From assembly GCA_964541085.1 (NCBI GenBank), contig CAZIPA010000003.1, positions 1 to 64,000 of the forward strand: a stretch of DNA of 64,000 nt, written 5' to 3'. The number at the start of each line of letters is the position of its first letter. Position 1 is the stretch's first letter. Positions 56,366 through 64,000 of the stretch are shown piece by piece. This DNA is from UBA4644 sp964541085. GTDB taxonomy: Bacteria > Bacillota > Clostridia > Oscillospirales > Butyricicoccaceae. The notes under the pieces were generated by a model. The model made no database searches. It saw nothing but the letters and a program-made list of their open reading frames with translations, and had not been told where the DNA came from. The position numbers and the translations under genes are program-made.

Positions 56366-58588
56366 ATGAAAATATTCCATGTAGCCGGCGGCGGCGACCG
56401 CGGCGGCGCAAAGACGCACATTCTGGCCCTTTGCTCCCGACTGAAGCAGGAGCATGATTTGCAGCTCATCAGTCTGCGCTCCGGCGATTTTCCCGAGTCT
56501 GCCCGGGAGGCCGGTATTCGCACCACCACGCTGTTTTCCTGGTTTGTACCCTATGATTATTACCGGCTCATCCGCAAGGTGCGGGAGGAAAAGCCGGAGA
56601 TCGTCCACTGTCACGGAGCCAAGGCCAACATTGCGGGGCTGCTGGTGAAGTTGTTCTGTCACACCACGGTGATCTCCACCATTCACAGCGATTATCAGCT
56701 GGACTATCTCAGCTCGTTGCCCAAGCGGCTTTCCATCGGTCTGCTGAATGCCCGGGCGCTGCGGCATATTGATTATTATGTGACGGTGTCTGAGCTGTTC
56801 AAAAATATGCTCATCTCCCGTGGCTTTGATCCCCAGCGCTGTATGGTCATTTACAACGGTCTGGATTTTGAGGACAAGGTGGAGGAGCCCTTTGACCGGG
56901 AAGCCTGGCTGCGGCAGGCGGGGATTGATTATCAGCCGGGCGATGTGGTGCTGGGCATTCTGGCACGGCTGACGGCGGTGAAGGACATTCCCACGCTGCT
57001 CCATGCCTTTGCCAGGGCCCGGGCGGAAAATCCCCGGCTGAAGCTGCTGATCGGCGGTGACGGCGAGGATGCGGAAAAGCTCAAGGCGCTGGCCCGGCAG
57101 CTGCAGCTGGAAAACAGCGTCAGCTTTATGGGCTGGGTGACGGATGTAAAGCACTTTTTCGCCGCCTGCGATATTGATGTGCTGTGCTCCATTTCCGAAT
57201 CCTTCCCCTACTCCATTCTGGAGGGTGTGCGGGAGGGTTGCGCCGTGATTACCTCCGATGTGGGCGGTATGCGCAGGCTCATCGACCAGGGAGAAAGCGG
57301 CTATATCTTCCAGCCCGGCGACCGGGATACCTTTGCCACCTACATTCTGGAGCTTTCCCGGAACACGGAAAAGCGGCGGGCCTTTGCGGAAAAGCTCTAT
57401 GCCAAGGCTTCCCGGATGTATTCGCTGGAGAGCATGGCCGCCACCCAGAGCCGCATTTATGAAAACATCCGCCATCTGGAGGCACTGCCCAAGCGCAACG
57501 GTGTGCTCATTTGCGGCGCTTATGGCCGGGGCAACTCCGGCGACGAAGCCATTCTCCGGGCGATCATTGCCTCCATGCGCTCCATCGACCCGCTGATGCC
57601 GCTGACGGTGATGACGAGAAAGCCCCGGGAGACCCGGCTGCTCTATGGTGTCCGGGCCATCTATACCTTCAATGTTCCCCAGTTTTTCCGGCGGGCCCGG
57701 CGGACACAGCTGTTTATCAACGGCGGCGGCAGCCTGATTCAGGACTCCACCTCCAGCCGTTCCCTGTATTATTATCTGTTCACCATCTGGCTGTCCCACC
57801 ATGTGGGGGCAAGGGTGCTGATGTACGGCTGCGGTATCGGCCATGTGGAGCGTCCCTTTAACCGGCGGCTTTCCCGGCTGGTGCTGGACAGCAATGCGGA
57901 GCTGATTACCGTGCGGGATCTGATCTCGCTGGACGAGCTGCATGAAATGGGCATCACCCGTCCGGTAGTGCGTCCTGCCGCCGACCCGGCGCTGAGTCTT
58001 CAGCCCGCACCGGATGAGGATGCCTGTCAATATCTGCGGCAGCATGGTCTGGATCCCGACGGACGCTATATCTGCTTTTCTCTGCGCCAGTGGAAGGATT
58101 TTGACAACTATGCTGCCTTTGCGGAGGCCGCGGATTATGCCCGGAATGCCTATGGTCTGGAGGCGGTTTTCATGCCCATCGAACAGCCCTCGGATGTGCC
58201 GCCCTCGCAGAAAACGGCTCAGCTGATGCAGAGCGGCAGCCACCTGCTGCCCGCGCCGGAATATGTGGAGCTGACCATGGCGGTGCTGCGGCGGATGAAG
58301 CTGATGTGCGCCATGCGTCTGCACGCACTGGTATTTTCCGCGGCGGCCAACACGCCCTTTATCGCCGCCTCCTACGATATCAAGGTGTCCAGCTTTATGA
58401 AATATGTGGGCAACCCCTCCTGCTGCGATCTGGAGCAGGTCACAGGCGCCTTCCTCTGCGCTCAGATTGACCGGGTGATGCAGCAGCCGGATGCCTATCA
58501 GAATTATGTGCTCCGTCTGCAAAAGCTGGAGGCGGAGAACAACCTTGCCGCCCGGGAGCTGCTGGGCAGCATTACAGCCGAAGCCTGA
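56366..58588 (+). CDS. Bifunctional GT4 glycosyltransferase / CsaB-type polysaccharide pyruvyl transferase
   Basis: The 740-residue cytosolic protein fuses two enzymes. Residues 1-370 are a GT-B glycosyltransferase of family 4: start KIFHVAGGGDRGGAKTH, VHCHGAKANIAG near 82, LLIGGDGEDAEKL, and the donor-binding ESFPYSILE (E-x7-E) near 274. Residues 378-740 are a CsaB-like pyruvyl transferase: VLICGAYGRGNSGDEAIL, LFINGGGSLIQD near 450, MYGCGIGHV and MCAMRLHALVFSAAANTPF near 655. CsaB adds pyruvate ketals to wall polysaccharide so that SLH-domain proteins can bind. The N-terminal partner would add the sugar to a lipid-linked chain first. CGGAGG lies before the ATG at 56366. It has its own promoter and stands alone. 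Confidence 0.9.
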   Translation: MKIFHVAGGGDRGGAKTHILALCSRLKQEHDLQLISLRSGDFPESAREAGIRTTTLFSWFVPYDYYRLIRKVREEKPEIVHCHGAKANIAGLLVKLFCHTTVISTIHSDYQLDYLSSLPKRLSIGLLNARALRHIDYYVTVSELFKNMLISRGFDPQRCMVIYNGLDFEDKVEEPFDREAWLRQAGIDYQPGDVVLGILARLTAVKDIPTLLHAFARARAENPRLKLLIGGDGEDAEKLKALARQLQLENSVSFMGWVTDVKHFFAACDIDVLCSISESFPYSILEGVREGCAVITSDVGGMRRLIDQGESGYIFQPGDRDTFATYILELSRNTEKRRAFAEKLYAKASRMYSLESMAATQSRIYENIRHLEALPKRNGVLICGAYGRGNSGDEAILRAIIASMRSIDPLMPLTVMTRKPRETRLLYGVRAIYTFNVPQFFRRARRTQLFINGGGSLIQDSTSSRSLYYYLFTIWLSHHVGARVLMYGCGIGHVERPFNRRLSRLVLDSNAELITVRDLISLDELHEMGITRPVVRPAADPALSLQPAPDEDACQYLRQHGLDPDGRYICFSLRQWKDFDNYAAFAEAADYARNAYGLEAVFMPIEQPSDVPPSQKTAQLMQSGSHLLPAPEYVELTMAVLRRMKLMCAMRLHALVFSAAANTPFIAASYDIKVSSFMKYVGNPSCCDLEQVTGAFLCAQIDRVMQQPDAYQNYVLRLQKLEAENNLAARELLGSITAEA

Positions 58589-58596
58589 CAATCAAG

Positions 58597-58628
58597 GTCC
58601 CCGCCGGATGCTTTTCCGGTGGGGATTT
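58597..58628 (+). terminator. Weak intrinsic terminator after the fusion gene
   Basis: TCCCCGCCGG, loop ATGCTTTT, CCGGTGGGGA, then TTTCT. One G-T pair; the T tract is short. Confidence 0.55.
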
Positions 58629-58660
58629 CTGAAAAAATTCTAAAAAAGCTTTTTTAATTC

Positions 58661-58690
58661 TTGCACCGTTTTCTTTTTTGGTGGTAAAAT
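58661..58690 (+). promoter_or_regulatory. Sigma-A promoter of the PstS-like lipoprotein gene
   Basis: TTGCAC (58661-58666), an 18-base spacer and TAAAAT (58685-58690). Confidence 0.55.
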
Positions 58691-58738
58691 AGCATAAATC
58701 CATCGGCCTGCTGCCGATGTTGGAAAGGAGCGTTCCCA

Positions 58739-61120
58739 ATGAAACAATCCAAACGGTTTTTTGCACTGTTGCTGGCGATGCTTCTGCTGCTTTCCGCCTG
58801 TGGAAATCAGCCCACGGAGGAGCCTCTGCCGGAGGACAAGCCCCCGGTCAACGACACGCCGGCAACGCCTGCGGAGCCCGATCCCGTTCCGGAGGAGCCT
58901 GCCGATCCGCTGGACGAGCTGCGGGAGAACTTTCCCCTGCTGGATGGCTCCACTTCCCTGATTCCGCTGGAGGCGGGCATTCGTGCGGCACTGTTCCACA
59001 TTTCCACGGAGGAGGCCACAAAAGCCGTCTCCCACACCACCACCTGGGGCTCCTTTTATCGGCTGCTGGAGGGTGCGGTGGATCTGATCTTTTCCACGCC
59101 TATTTCTGAGGAACAGCAGCGGCTGGCGTCGGAAGCCGAGGTGGAGCTGGAGCAGGTTCCCGTGGTGCGGGAAGCCTTTGTCTTTGTGGTGAATGCCGCA
59201 AATCCCGTGGACACGCTCACCCAGCAGCAGATTCGGGATATCTATTCCGGAAAGGTCACCAACTGGAAGGAGCTGGGCGGCAATGATGAGCCCATTGTGG
59301 CCTTTCAGCGGAACAACGATTCCGGCAGCCAGAACTATATGCAGGCTTTTATGGGGGATACCCCTCTGATGGAGGCGCCCTCTGAGCTGCGCCCCGCCAG
59401 CATGAGCGGACTGATGTCCGTGATTGCGCCCAATGACGGTTCCGTTGGCTCCATCGGCTATTCTGTTTATGCCTATGCCGCCGATATGTACGGTCTGGGC
59501 GACAATATCAAGTTTATTCAGGTGGACGGTGTTGCCCCCACCAAGGAGACCATGATCTCGGACGCCTATCCCCTGACCAGCTTTAACTATGCGATCTTCC
59601 GGGCGGATGCGGCGGAGGACGACCCGGTGCGCACACTGGTGGAATGGATCACCTCCTATGATGGCCAGCTGGCCATTGCACAGGCGGGCTATGCCACGCT
59701 GGAGGATATCGGCTACAGCTATGCGCAGCAGGAGCTGACCCTCTATGCGGGCACCGGCAGCGGCATTGCCTATCCCGGCTCGGTTCCCACCTATCAATAT
59801 GCCATTGACGCAGATCGTGAAGACTGGTGTAGTTGGCATTTGGACGAAGTGGGCCAGTATTATCGTTTCACCGGCGGTCATGATCCCGCATTTCTTACAG
59901 ATGATACCCTGCGGCAGGAGGTTCTGGACTTCATTCAGGCCAGTGCTCCCATTGTCACGGAGGATTATGATGCCATGTGTGCCATGATCGAGCAGAACAA
60001 TGCAGGCAGCGAATCGGCCTCATATTCCGGCTACATTCCCTACTACCTGACAGGGCTTGACGATTGGTTCTCCGGGCTGCAACTGGCGGGTGAAAATTAT
60101 GCCGTCAGCGCCAGCGTCAAAAACGGTTATCTTTCCGTGGCAGTATCCATGTGCTATACAGAGTCCTTTATGGACGGCTACCCCCGCTATTACCGCACGG
60201 AGACCGCCGTTTGGGACCTGTTCTACGGAAAGCGACTTGCGCCGGAGGAGCTGTTTTATGAAGGCGTGGACATTGCCAGGGCGCTGAACGATTATCTTTC
60301 GACAAAGTGCCAGCAGCCGGAGGATTATAAATATGGTCTGGACTATCGGATGAAAACCGAATATGCCGGGCTGTTGGAGCAGGGCTGGCACCTGACGGCG
60401 GACGCCATCTATTTTGACCAGGACAACCCCTATTTCTCCTGTGGCTATCGCTTCTCTCTCGACGATCTGCCGGAGGGAATCATGGTGACAGAGCAACCCC
60501 GGGATATGTCGCAGGCGCTGAACACGCCCGTCACCAAGCAGTTCCGGGTGATTACCGACAGCTATGAAGCCTGTTCCACCGATGCGGAGGACTTTTGCTC
60601 CTATCGGCTGCTGAAGGAAAACGCCTATCCCGGCTGGGAGAAGATCAATCAGACCATTCAGAAGTACATTGATAAATACTGCACCAAAGAAACCGTCTAT
60701 GCCTATTATGAAAAGCTGGGCATCACCGATCCGCAGTTTGATATTGATGCCTTCGATTTCAGCATGACCGATCTGGGCGGAAAATATATTCTGGTCACCA
60801 GCAGACTTCCCGATGTCTGGGTGGACAATCCCCAGGGCTATTCGGAGCTGGATCCCGATCTGGACTATCCTTATTGGGAATATTTCATCTTCGATGCCGA
60901 AACCGGAAAGCAGCTGAAATGGACGGATCTGCTTGTGGGCGACTGGGAAAGTGCAATGATTTTCGGCAATGAAAATGCCTTCCTGCCGGATGAAAATTAT
61001 CGGCTCGTCTACTTTGAGACGGATTCTGCGCAGGGCCCCACCTTTGTGTTCCAGCGCCCCAACGATGAAACCTACTCCGGCATCCGCCTCACCATCCCCG
61101 CAGAATATGTGCGGTGGTGA
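58739..61120 (+). CDS. PstS-like substrate-binding lipoprotein with a large extra C-terminal domain
   Basis: The 793-residue protein has a lipoprotein signal peptide (LLLAMLLLLSACG, Cys near residue 21), a Pro/Glu linker, and a PstS-type periplasmic-binding domain (about residues 60-340): DGSTS near 68, FVVNAANPVDTLTQQQIRDIYSGKVTNWKELGG near 155, and FQRNNDSGSQNYMQAFMG near 190, where family members hold phosphate. After it, residues 420-793 form a second domain rich in Tyr and acidic residues, ending like RsiV/DUF3298 proteins (FDAETGKQLKWTDLLVG, then FVFQRPNDE). PstS proteins are about 300 residues, so this is more than double. No pst genes are nearby. It may sense rather than import its ligand. 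GAAAGGAG precedes the ATG. Confidence 0.8.
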   Translation: MKQSKRFFALLLAMLLLLSACGNQPTEEPLPEDKPPVNDTPATPAEPDPVPEEPADPLDELRENFPLLDGSTSLIPLEAGIRAALFHISTEEATKAVSHTTTWGSFYRLLEGAVDLIFSTPISEEQQRLASEAEVELEQVPVVREAFVFVVNAANPVDTLTQQQIRDIYSGKVTNWKELGGNDEPIVAFQRNNDSGSQNYMQAFMGDTPLMEAPSELRPASMSGLMSVIAPNDGSVGSIGYSVYAYAADMYGLGDNIKFIQVDGVAPTKETMISDAYPLTSFNYAIFRADAAEDDPVRTLVEWITSYDGQLAIAQAGYATLEDIGYSYAQQELTLYAGTGSGIAYPGSVPTYQYAIDADREDWCSWHLDEVGQYYRFTGGHDPAFLTDDTLRQEVLDFIQASAPIVTEDYDAMCAMIEQNNAGSESASYSGYIPYYLTGLDDWFSGLQLAGENYAVSASVKNGYLSVAVSMCYTESFMDGYPRYYRTETAVWDLFYGKRLAPEELFYEGVDIARALNDYLSTKCQQPEDYKYGLDYRMKTEYAGLLEQGWHLTADAIYFDQDNPYFSCGYRFSLDDLPEGIMVTEQPRDMSQALNTPVTKQFRVITDSYEACSTDAEDFCSYRLLKENAYPGWEKINQTIQKYIDKYCTKETVYAYYEKLGITDPQFDIDAFDFSMTDLGGKYILVTSRLPDVWVDNPQGYSELDPDLDYPYWEYFIFDAETGKQLKWTDLLVGDWESAMIFGNENAFLPDENYRLVYFETDSAQGPTFVFQRPNDETYSGIRLTIPAEYVRW

Positions 61121-61198
61121 GGGGTGGCCGAAAAGTCAGATATCGTAGGCAACTGTAGCTGAATAGCTAAGATGCCAAAATAATTCTGACATTAAAAG

Positions 61199-61235
61199 AC
61201 CCCACGGCTGTGCGTTTGGCAGTCGTGGGGTTCTT
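61199..61235. terminator. Intrinsic terminator between the PstS-like gene and folC
   Basis: ACCCCACG-G-CTG, nine-base loop, CAG-T-CGTGGGGT, then TCTTT on the + strand; the minus strand continues CTTTTAATG. It serves both convergent transcripts. Confidence 0.75.
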
Positions 61236-61258
61236 TATAGTGTTGTTGTATTTCATTT

Positions 61259-62554
61259 TCAGCTCTGGGGCATGGTGCTGAGGAAGCCTTTTTTTGCGCT
61301 TTCCAGCAGGTAGACCGAGCCGCAGGCGATGAGCACATCCTCCGGTCCGGCCAGCGCCAGTGCGGCTTTTGCCCCGGCCTCTCCGTCCGGCTGCACCAGC
61401 ACCTTCGGGCAGAAGGGCTCTGCCTCCCGGGCCAGCTGTTCCGGCGGCAGACCCAGACCGGAGCCGGGTTCCGCATCCACCGCCACAAACGCCTTGCAGC
61501 GGCGGGCCAGCATGGGAACGCTGGTGTGATAATCCTTGCGCTCCATAATGCCCATCACGGCAATGGGCTGTTTGCCCGGATACAGGCTGTCCAGCGCCTG
61601 ACACAGGGCTTCAATTTTCCCCGGATTGTGTGCGCCGTCCAGCAGACAGGTGGGTTCCCGCCGGACGATCTGCATCCGTCCGGGAAAGCTGCACTGCCGC
61701 AGACCCTCTGCCATTTTCTCATCCGGCAGGTCAAAGCCGGCGTGCCGCAGCTGGTGCAGGATCGCCAGCGCCGTCAGGGCATTTTTCACCTGATGATACC
61801 CGGCCAGCGGGATGAACCATTCCCGTTCCTGCCAGAAAATGCGGCTTCCCTCGTCCGTCATGGACAGAAGCTTTACCTCGGACAGATCGGGAATCTTCGG
61901 CCAGATATCCAGTCTGCGGCAGGTCTTGCGAAACACCTTCAGGGCATCCATGGTAAAATCACAATAGCCCACCACTCGGCAGCCCGGCTTGATGATGCCG
62001 CATTTCTGCTGGGCGATTTCGGTCAGGGTGCTGCCCAGCAGATTGGTATGCTCCACGGAAATGGCGCAGATGGCCGCCACCTCCGGTGCGTCGATGATGT
62101 TGGTGCTGTCCAGCAGACCGCCGATGCCCACCTCCAGCACGACGATATCCGGCTGCACCTTTGCGAAAATACACAGCGCCAGCGCGGTCAGCGTCTCAAA
62201 GGCAGCGCTGGGGTCGCCCATGGCATCCAGCTCCCGCAAAGCGGGCATCATTTCCTCCAGCGTTTCCGTCAACAGGGTTTTGTCCACCAGCTGACCGTCC
62301 AGCTGGATCCGCTCCCGGAAATCAAAGGTGTGAGGCGAAACAAACAGGCCGGTATGATAGCCGCAGGCCCGGATCATCCGCTCGGTCATGGCGGCGGTGC
62401 TGCCCTTGCCGCTGGTTCCGGCAATGTGGACAAAGCGAAGCTTTTTCTGGGGATTGCCCAGCTTTTCCATCAACAGACGCATCCGCTCCAGCCCCCGCCG
62501 CTCTCCCCGGGGCGGACGGGAGTCGATATATTCCAGCGCTTCCCGCCAGGTCAT
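61259..62554 (-). CDS. folC: Folylpolyglutamate synthase / dihydrofolate synthase
   Basis: FolC adds glutamate to dihydropteroate or folates, using ATP. The 431-residue protein has the Mur-ligase-type fold: P-loop HIAGTSGKGSTAAMTERM near residue 43, LFVSPHTFDFRERI, VLEVGIGGLLDSTN near 140, SVEHTNLLGSTLTEIAQQKCGIIKPG near 168 and the FPGRMQI and LLDGAHNPG motifs near 292 and 308. Two-function status is family inference. The ATG overlaps the valS stop by four bases, a common Firmicutes pairing (valS-folC). Confidence 0.96.
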   Translation of the reverse strand: MTWREALEYIDSRPPRGERRGLERMRLLMEKLGNPQKKLRFVHIAGTSGKGSTAAMTERMIRACGYHTGLFVSPHTFDFRERIQLDGQLVDKTLLTETLEEMMPALRELDAMGDPSAAFETLTALALCIFAKVQPDIVVLEVGIGGLLDSTNIIDAPEVAAICAISVEHTNLLGSTLTEIAQQKCGIIKPGCRVVGYCDFTMDALKVFRKTCRRLDIWPKIPDLSEVKLLSMTDEGSRIFWQEREWFIPLAGYHQVKNALTALAILHQLRHAGFDLPDEKMAEGLRQCSFPGRMQIVRREPTCLLDGAHNPGKIEALCQALDSLYPGKQPIAVMGIMERKDYHTSVPMLARRCKAFVAVDAEPGSGLGLPPEQLAREAEPFCPKVLVQPDGEAGAKAALALAGPEDVLIACGSVYLLESAKKGFLSTMPQS

Positions 62555-64000
62555 TTGGACAGTGCCTCCAGACTGGACAGCAGCTTTTCCGCCAGCGTTT
62601 TATATTTCTCCAGCTTTTCCTTTTCGGCGTTGACCACGGCCTCCGGCGCACGGGAAACGAAGCTCTCATTCTTCAGCTTGCCCTCGGTGCGCTGCACCAT
62701 GTTCCGGGCGTTGTCCAGCTCCTTTTGCAGACGCTCACGCTCCTTGTCCAGATCCACCAGATCAGCCATTGGCATATAAATCTGTGCGGTATCGGTGACA
62801 CAGGAGGCCATCTTTCCCGCATCTGCCGGGGGCTCCTGCTGCACGGTAACGGTGCTGGCCCAGGCCAGACGCTTCATAAAGGGCTCCGCGTCGGCAAACA
62901 GATCGGGCTTGCGGGTGGCGATCACCAGCGCAGCCTTGCGGGAGGGGGGCACATTCATCTCAGAGCGGCGGTTGCGGATGGAACGGATGGCCGCCATGAT
63001 CTCCTCCATTTCGGCAGCTTCTGCCGGGAAGATGCGGCTTTCATCGGCCCTGGGCCAGCTGGACACCATGATAGAGGGGCCTTCATGGGGCAGCGCCTGC
63101 CAGATTTCCTCCGTGATGAAGGGCATGAAGGGATGGAGCAGCTGCATGGTGCCGGACAGCACATGACCCAGCACCTTCTGCGCCCGCAGAGATGCCTCGG
63201 GATCGTCGCCGGTGAGACGGGTCTTGCACAGCTCGATATACCAGTCGCAGAAATGATCCCAGATAAAGCTGTACAGCTTGTCCGCGGCCACGCCCAGCTC
63301 GTACTTGTCCAGATTCTCCGTGACTTCCTTCACCAGCAGATTATACTTGGTCAGAATCCACTTGTCCTCCAGATCCAGCTTTTCCGGCAGAGTAAAGTCC
63401 TCCGCCTCCAGATTCATCATCAGGAAACGGGAAGCATTCCAGATCTTGTTGCAGAAATTGCGGTTGGCCTCCACACGCTCATAATAGAAGCGGGTATCAT
63501 TGCCCGGAGCGATACCGGTGGCCAGCGTAAAGCGCAGCGCGTCGGCGCCGTATTTGTCAATGACCTCCAGCGGGTCAATGCCGTTGCCCAGCGACTTGGA
63601 CATTTTCCGGCCCTTGTCATCCCGCACGATGCCGTGAATGAACACATCCTTGAAGGGAATCTGCTTCATCTGCTCCATGCCGGAGAAGATCATGCGGGCC
63701 ACCCAGAAGAAGATGATATCATAGCCCGTGACCATGACAGAGGTGGGATAGAAATATTGCAGATCGGCGGTCTTGTCCGGCCAGCCCAGCGTGGAGAAGG
63801 GCCACAGGGCCGAGCTGAACCAGGTGTCCAGCACATCCTCATCCTGATGGATATGCGTGCCGCCGCACTTGGGGCAGACGGTGACGGCATCCTTGGAGAC
63901 GGTCATTTCTCCGCAGTCGTCGCAGTAATAGGCGGGGATCTGGTGGCCCCACCACAGCTGGCGGGAAATGCACCAGTCGTGGACATTTTCCATCCAGTTG
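62551..64000 (-). CDS. valS: Valyl-tRNA synthetase, C-terminal part (gene runs past the window end)
   Basis: Only the C-terminal 483 residues are in the window; the N-terminus lies beyond position 64000. The visible part covers the end of the class I catalytic domain (WCISRQLWWGHQIPAYYC, zinc-like CPKCGGTH, VMVTGYDIIFFWVARM), the KMSKS loop in GRKMSKSLGNGIDP, the anticodon-binding helical domain including FIWDHFCDWYIELCK, and the C-terminal coiled-coil arm (from VDLDKERERLQKELDNARNMVQ). It charges tRNA-Val. The stop overlaps folC as ATGA. Confidence 0.97.
   Translation of the reverse strand, partial: NWMENVHDWCISRQLWWGHQIPAYYCDDCGEMTVSKDAVTVCPKCGGTHIHQDEDVLDTWFSSALWPFSTLGWPDKTADLQYFYPTSVMVTGYDIIFFWVARMIFSGMEQMKQIPFKDVFIHGIVRDDKGRKMSKSLGNGIDPLEVIDKYGADALRFTLATGIAPGNDTRFYYERVEANRNFCNKIWNASRFLMMNLEAEDFTLPEKLDLEDKWILTKYNLLVKEVTENLDKYELGVAADKLYSFIWDHFCDWYIELCKTRLTGDDPEASLRAQKVLGHVLSGTMQLLHPFMPFITEEIWQALPHEGPSIMVSSWPRADESRIFPAEAAEMEEIMAAIRSIRNRRSEMNVPPSRKAALVIATRKPDLFADAEPFMKRLAWASTVTVQQEPPADAGKMASCVTDTAQIYMPMADLVDLDKERERLQKELDNARNMVQRTEGKLKNESFVSRAPEAVVNAEKEKLEKYKTLAEKLLSSLEALSK

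Noticed and set aside
1..64000. CRISPR arrays, prophage, integrated elements, tRNA or rRNA genes
   Set aside because: No direct-repeat array, integrase, transposase, capsid gene or cloverleaf sequence was seen; composition is uniform apart from the first 50 bases.

Overview
The window looks like chromosomal core DNA from a GC-rich, endospore-forming Clostridia member. Spore genes are present (cotJC remnant, gpr, spoIIP, a gerA/gerC/gerB receptor operon), alongside classic Firmicutes gene orders: gpr-spoIIP beside rpsT, rapZ-yvcK-whiA, dgt-dnaG-rpoD and addB-addA. GC content and family mix suggest Oscillospirales (Oscillospiraceae-like). That placement is inference; no rRNA is present. I see no phage, insertion sequence, CRISPR array, tRNA or rRNA. 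The window starts inside or at a damaged cotJC and ends inside valS.

Layout. 1-1.1 kb: cotJC 3' part and a MutT Nudix hydrolase. 1.2-4.1 kb: a Ca2+/Mn2+-type P-ATPase whose leader carries what I read as a yybP-ykoY manganese riboswitch with an overlapping intrinsic terminator. 4.1-8.4 kb: a nucleoside-type ABC importer (ATPase and two permeases) ending in cytidine deaminase, without its binding lipoprotein. 8.6-10.5 kb: an EamA transporter and lgt. 10.5-12.4 kb: gpr-spoIIP, divergent from rpsT (12.6 kb). 13-14.7 kb: an ABC exporter with a palindrome over its -35 box. 14.8-25.3 kb: a seven-gene leftward run murB, ydcF-like, rapZ, yvcK, whiA, dnaE, pcrA. 25.4-28.8 kb: an operon of a glutamate-dehydrogenase-like protein, sdaAB, sdaAA and a GNAT enzyme. 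28.9-32.9 kb: dgt-dnaG-rpoD. 33-35.5 kb: divergent LysR regulator and MATE pump sharing an operator. 35.5-40.6 kb: gerA-gerC-gerB followed by dapA and ridA. 40.7-44.3 kb: CapA-like lipoprotein, dus, ECF sigma and anti-sigma. 44.5-48.4 kb: PpiC-type foldase, then rpmE, hflX, yigZ. 48.5-55.4 kb: addB-addA. 55.7-56.2 kb: two small proteins, one Veg-like. 56.4-61.1 kb: a GT4 glycosyltransferase fused to a CsaB-type pyruvyl transferase, and a large PstS-like lipoprotein with an extra domain. 61.3-64 kb: valS-folC.

Points most worth a second look: the Mn2+ riboswitch and ATPase pair; the GDH-family protein that has lost the catalytic lysine and two other active-site residues but sits in the serine-dehydratase operon; the GT4-CsaB fusion; the two-domain PstS-like lipoprotein; dapA placed behind the germination-receptor genes; and the abnormal sequence at the start of cotJC. 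Gene starts were chosen from Shine-Dalgarno spacing and promoter positions; several are GTG or TTG. All family calls come from reading motifs, not database searches.
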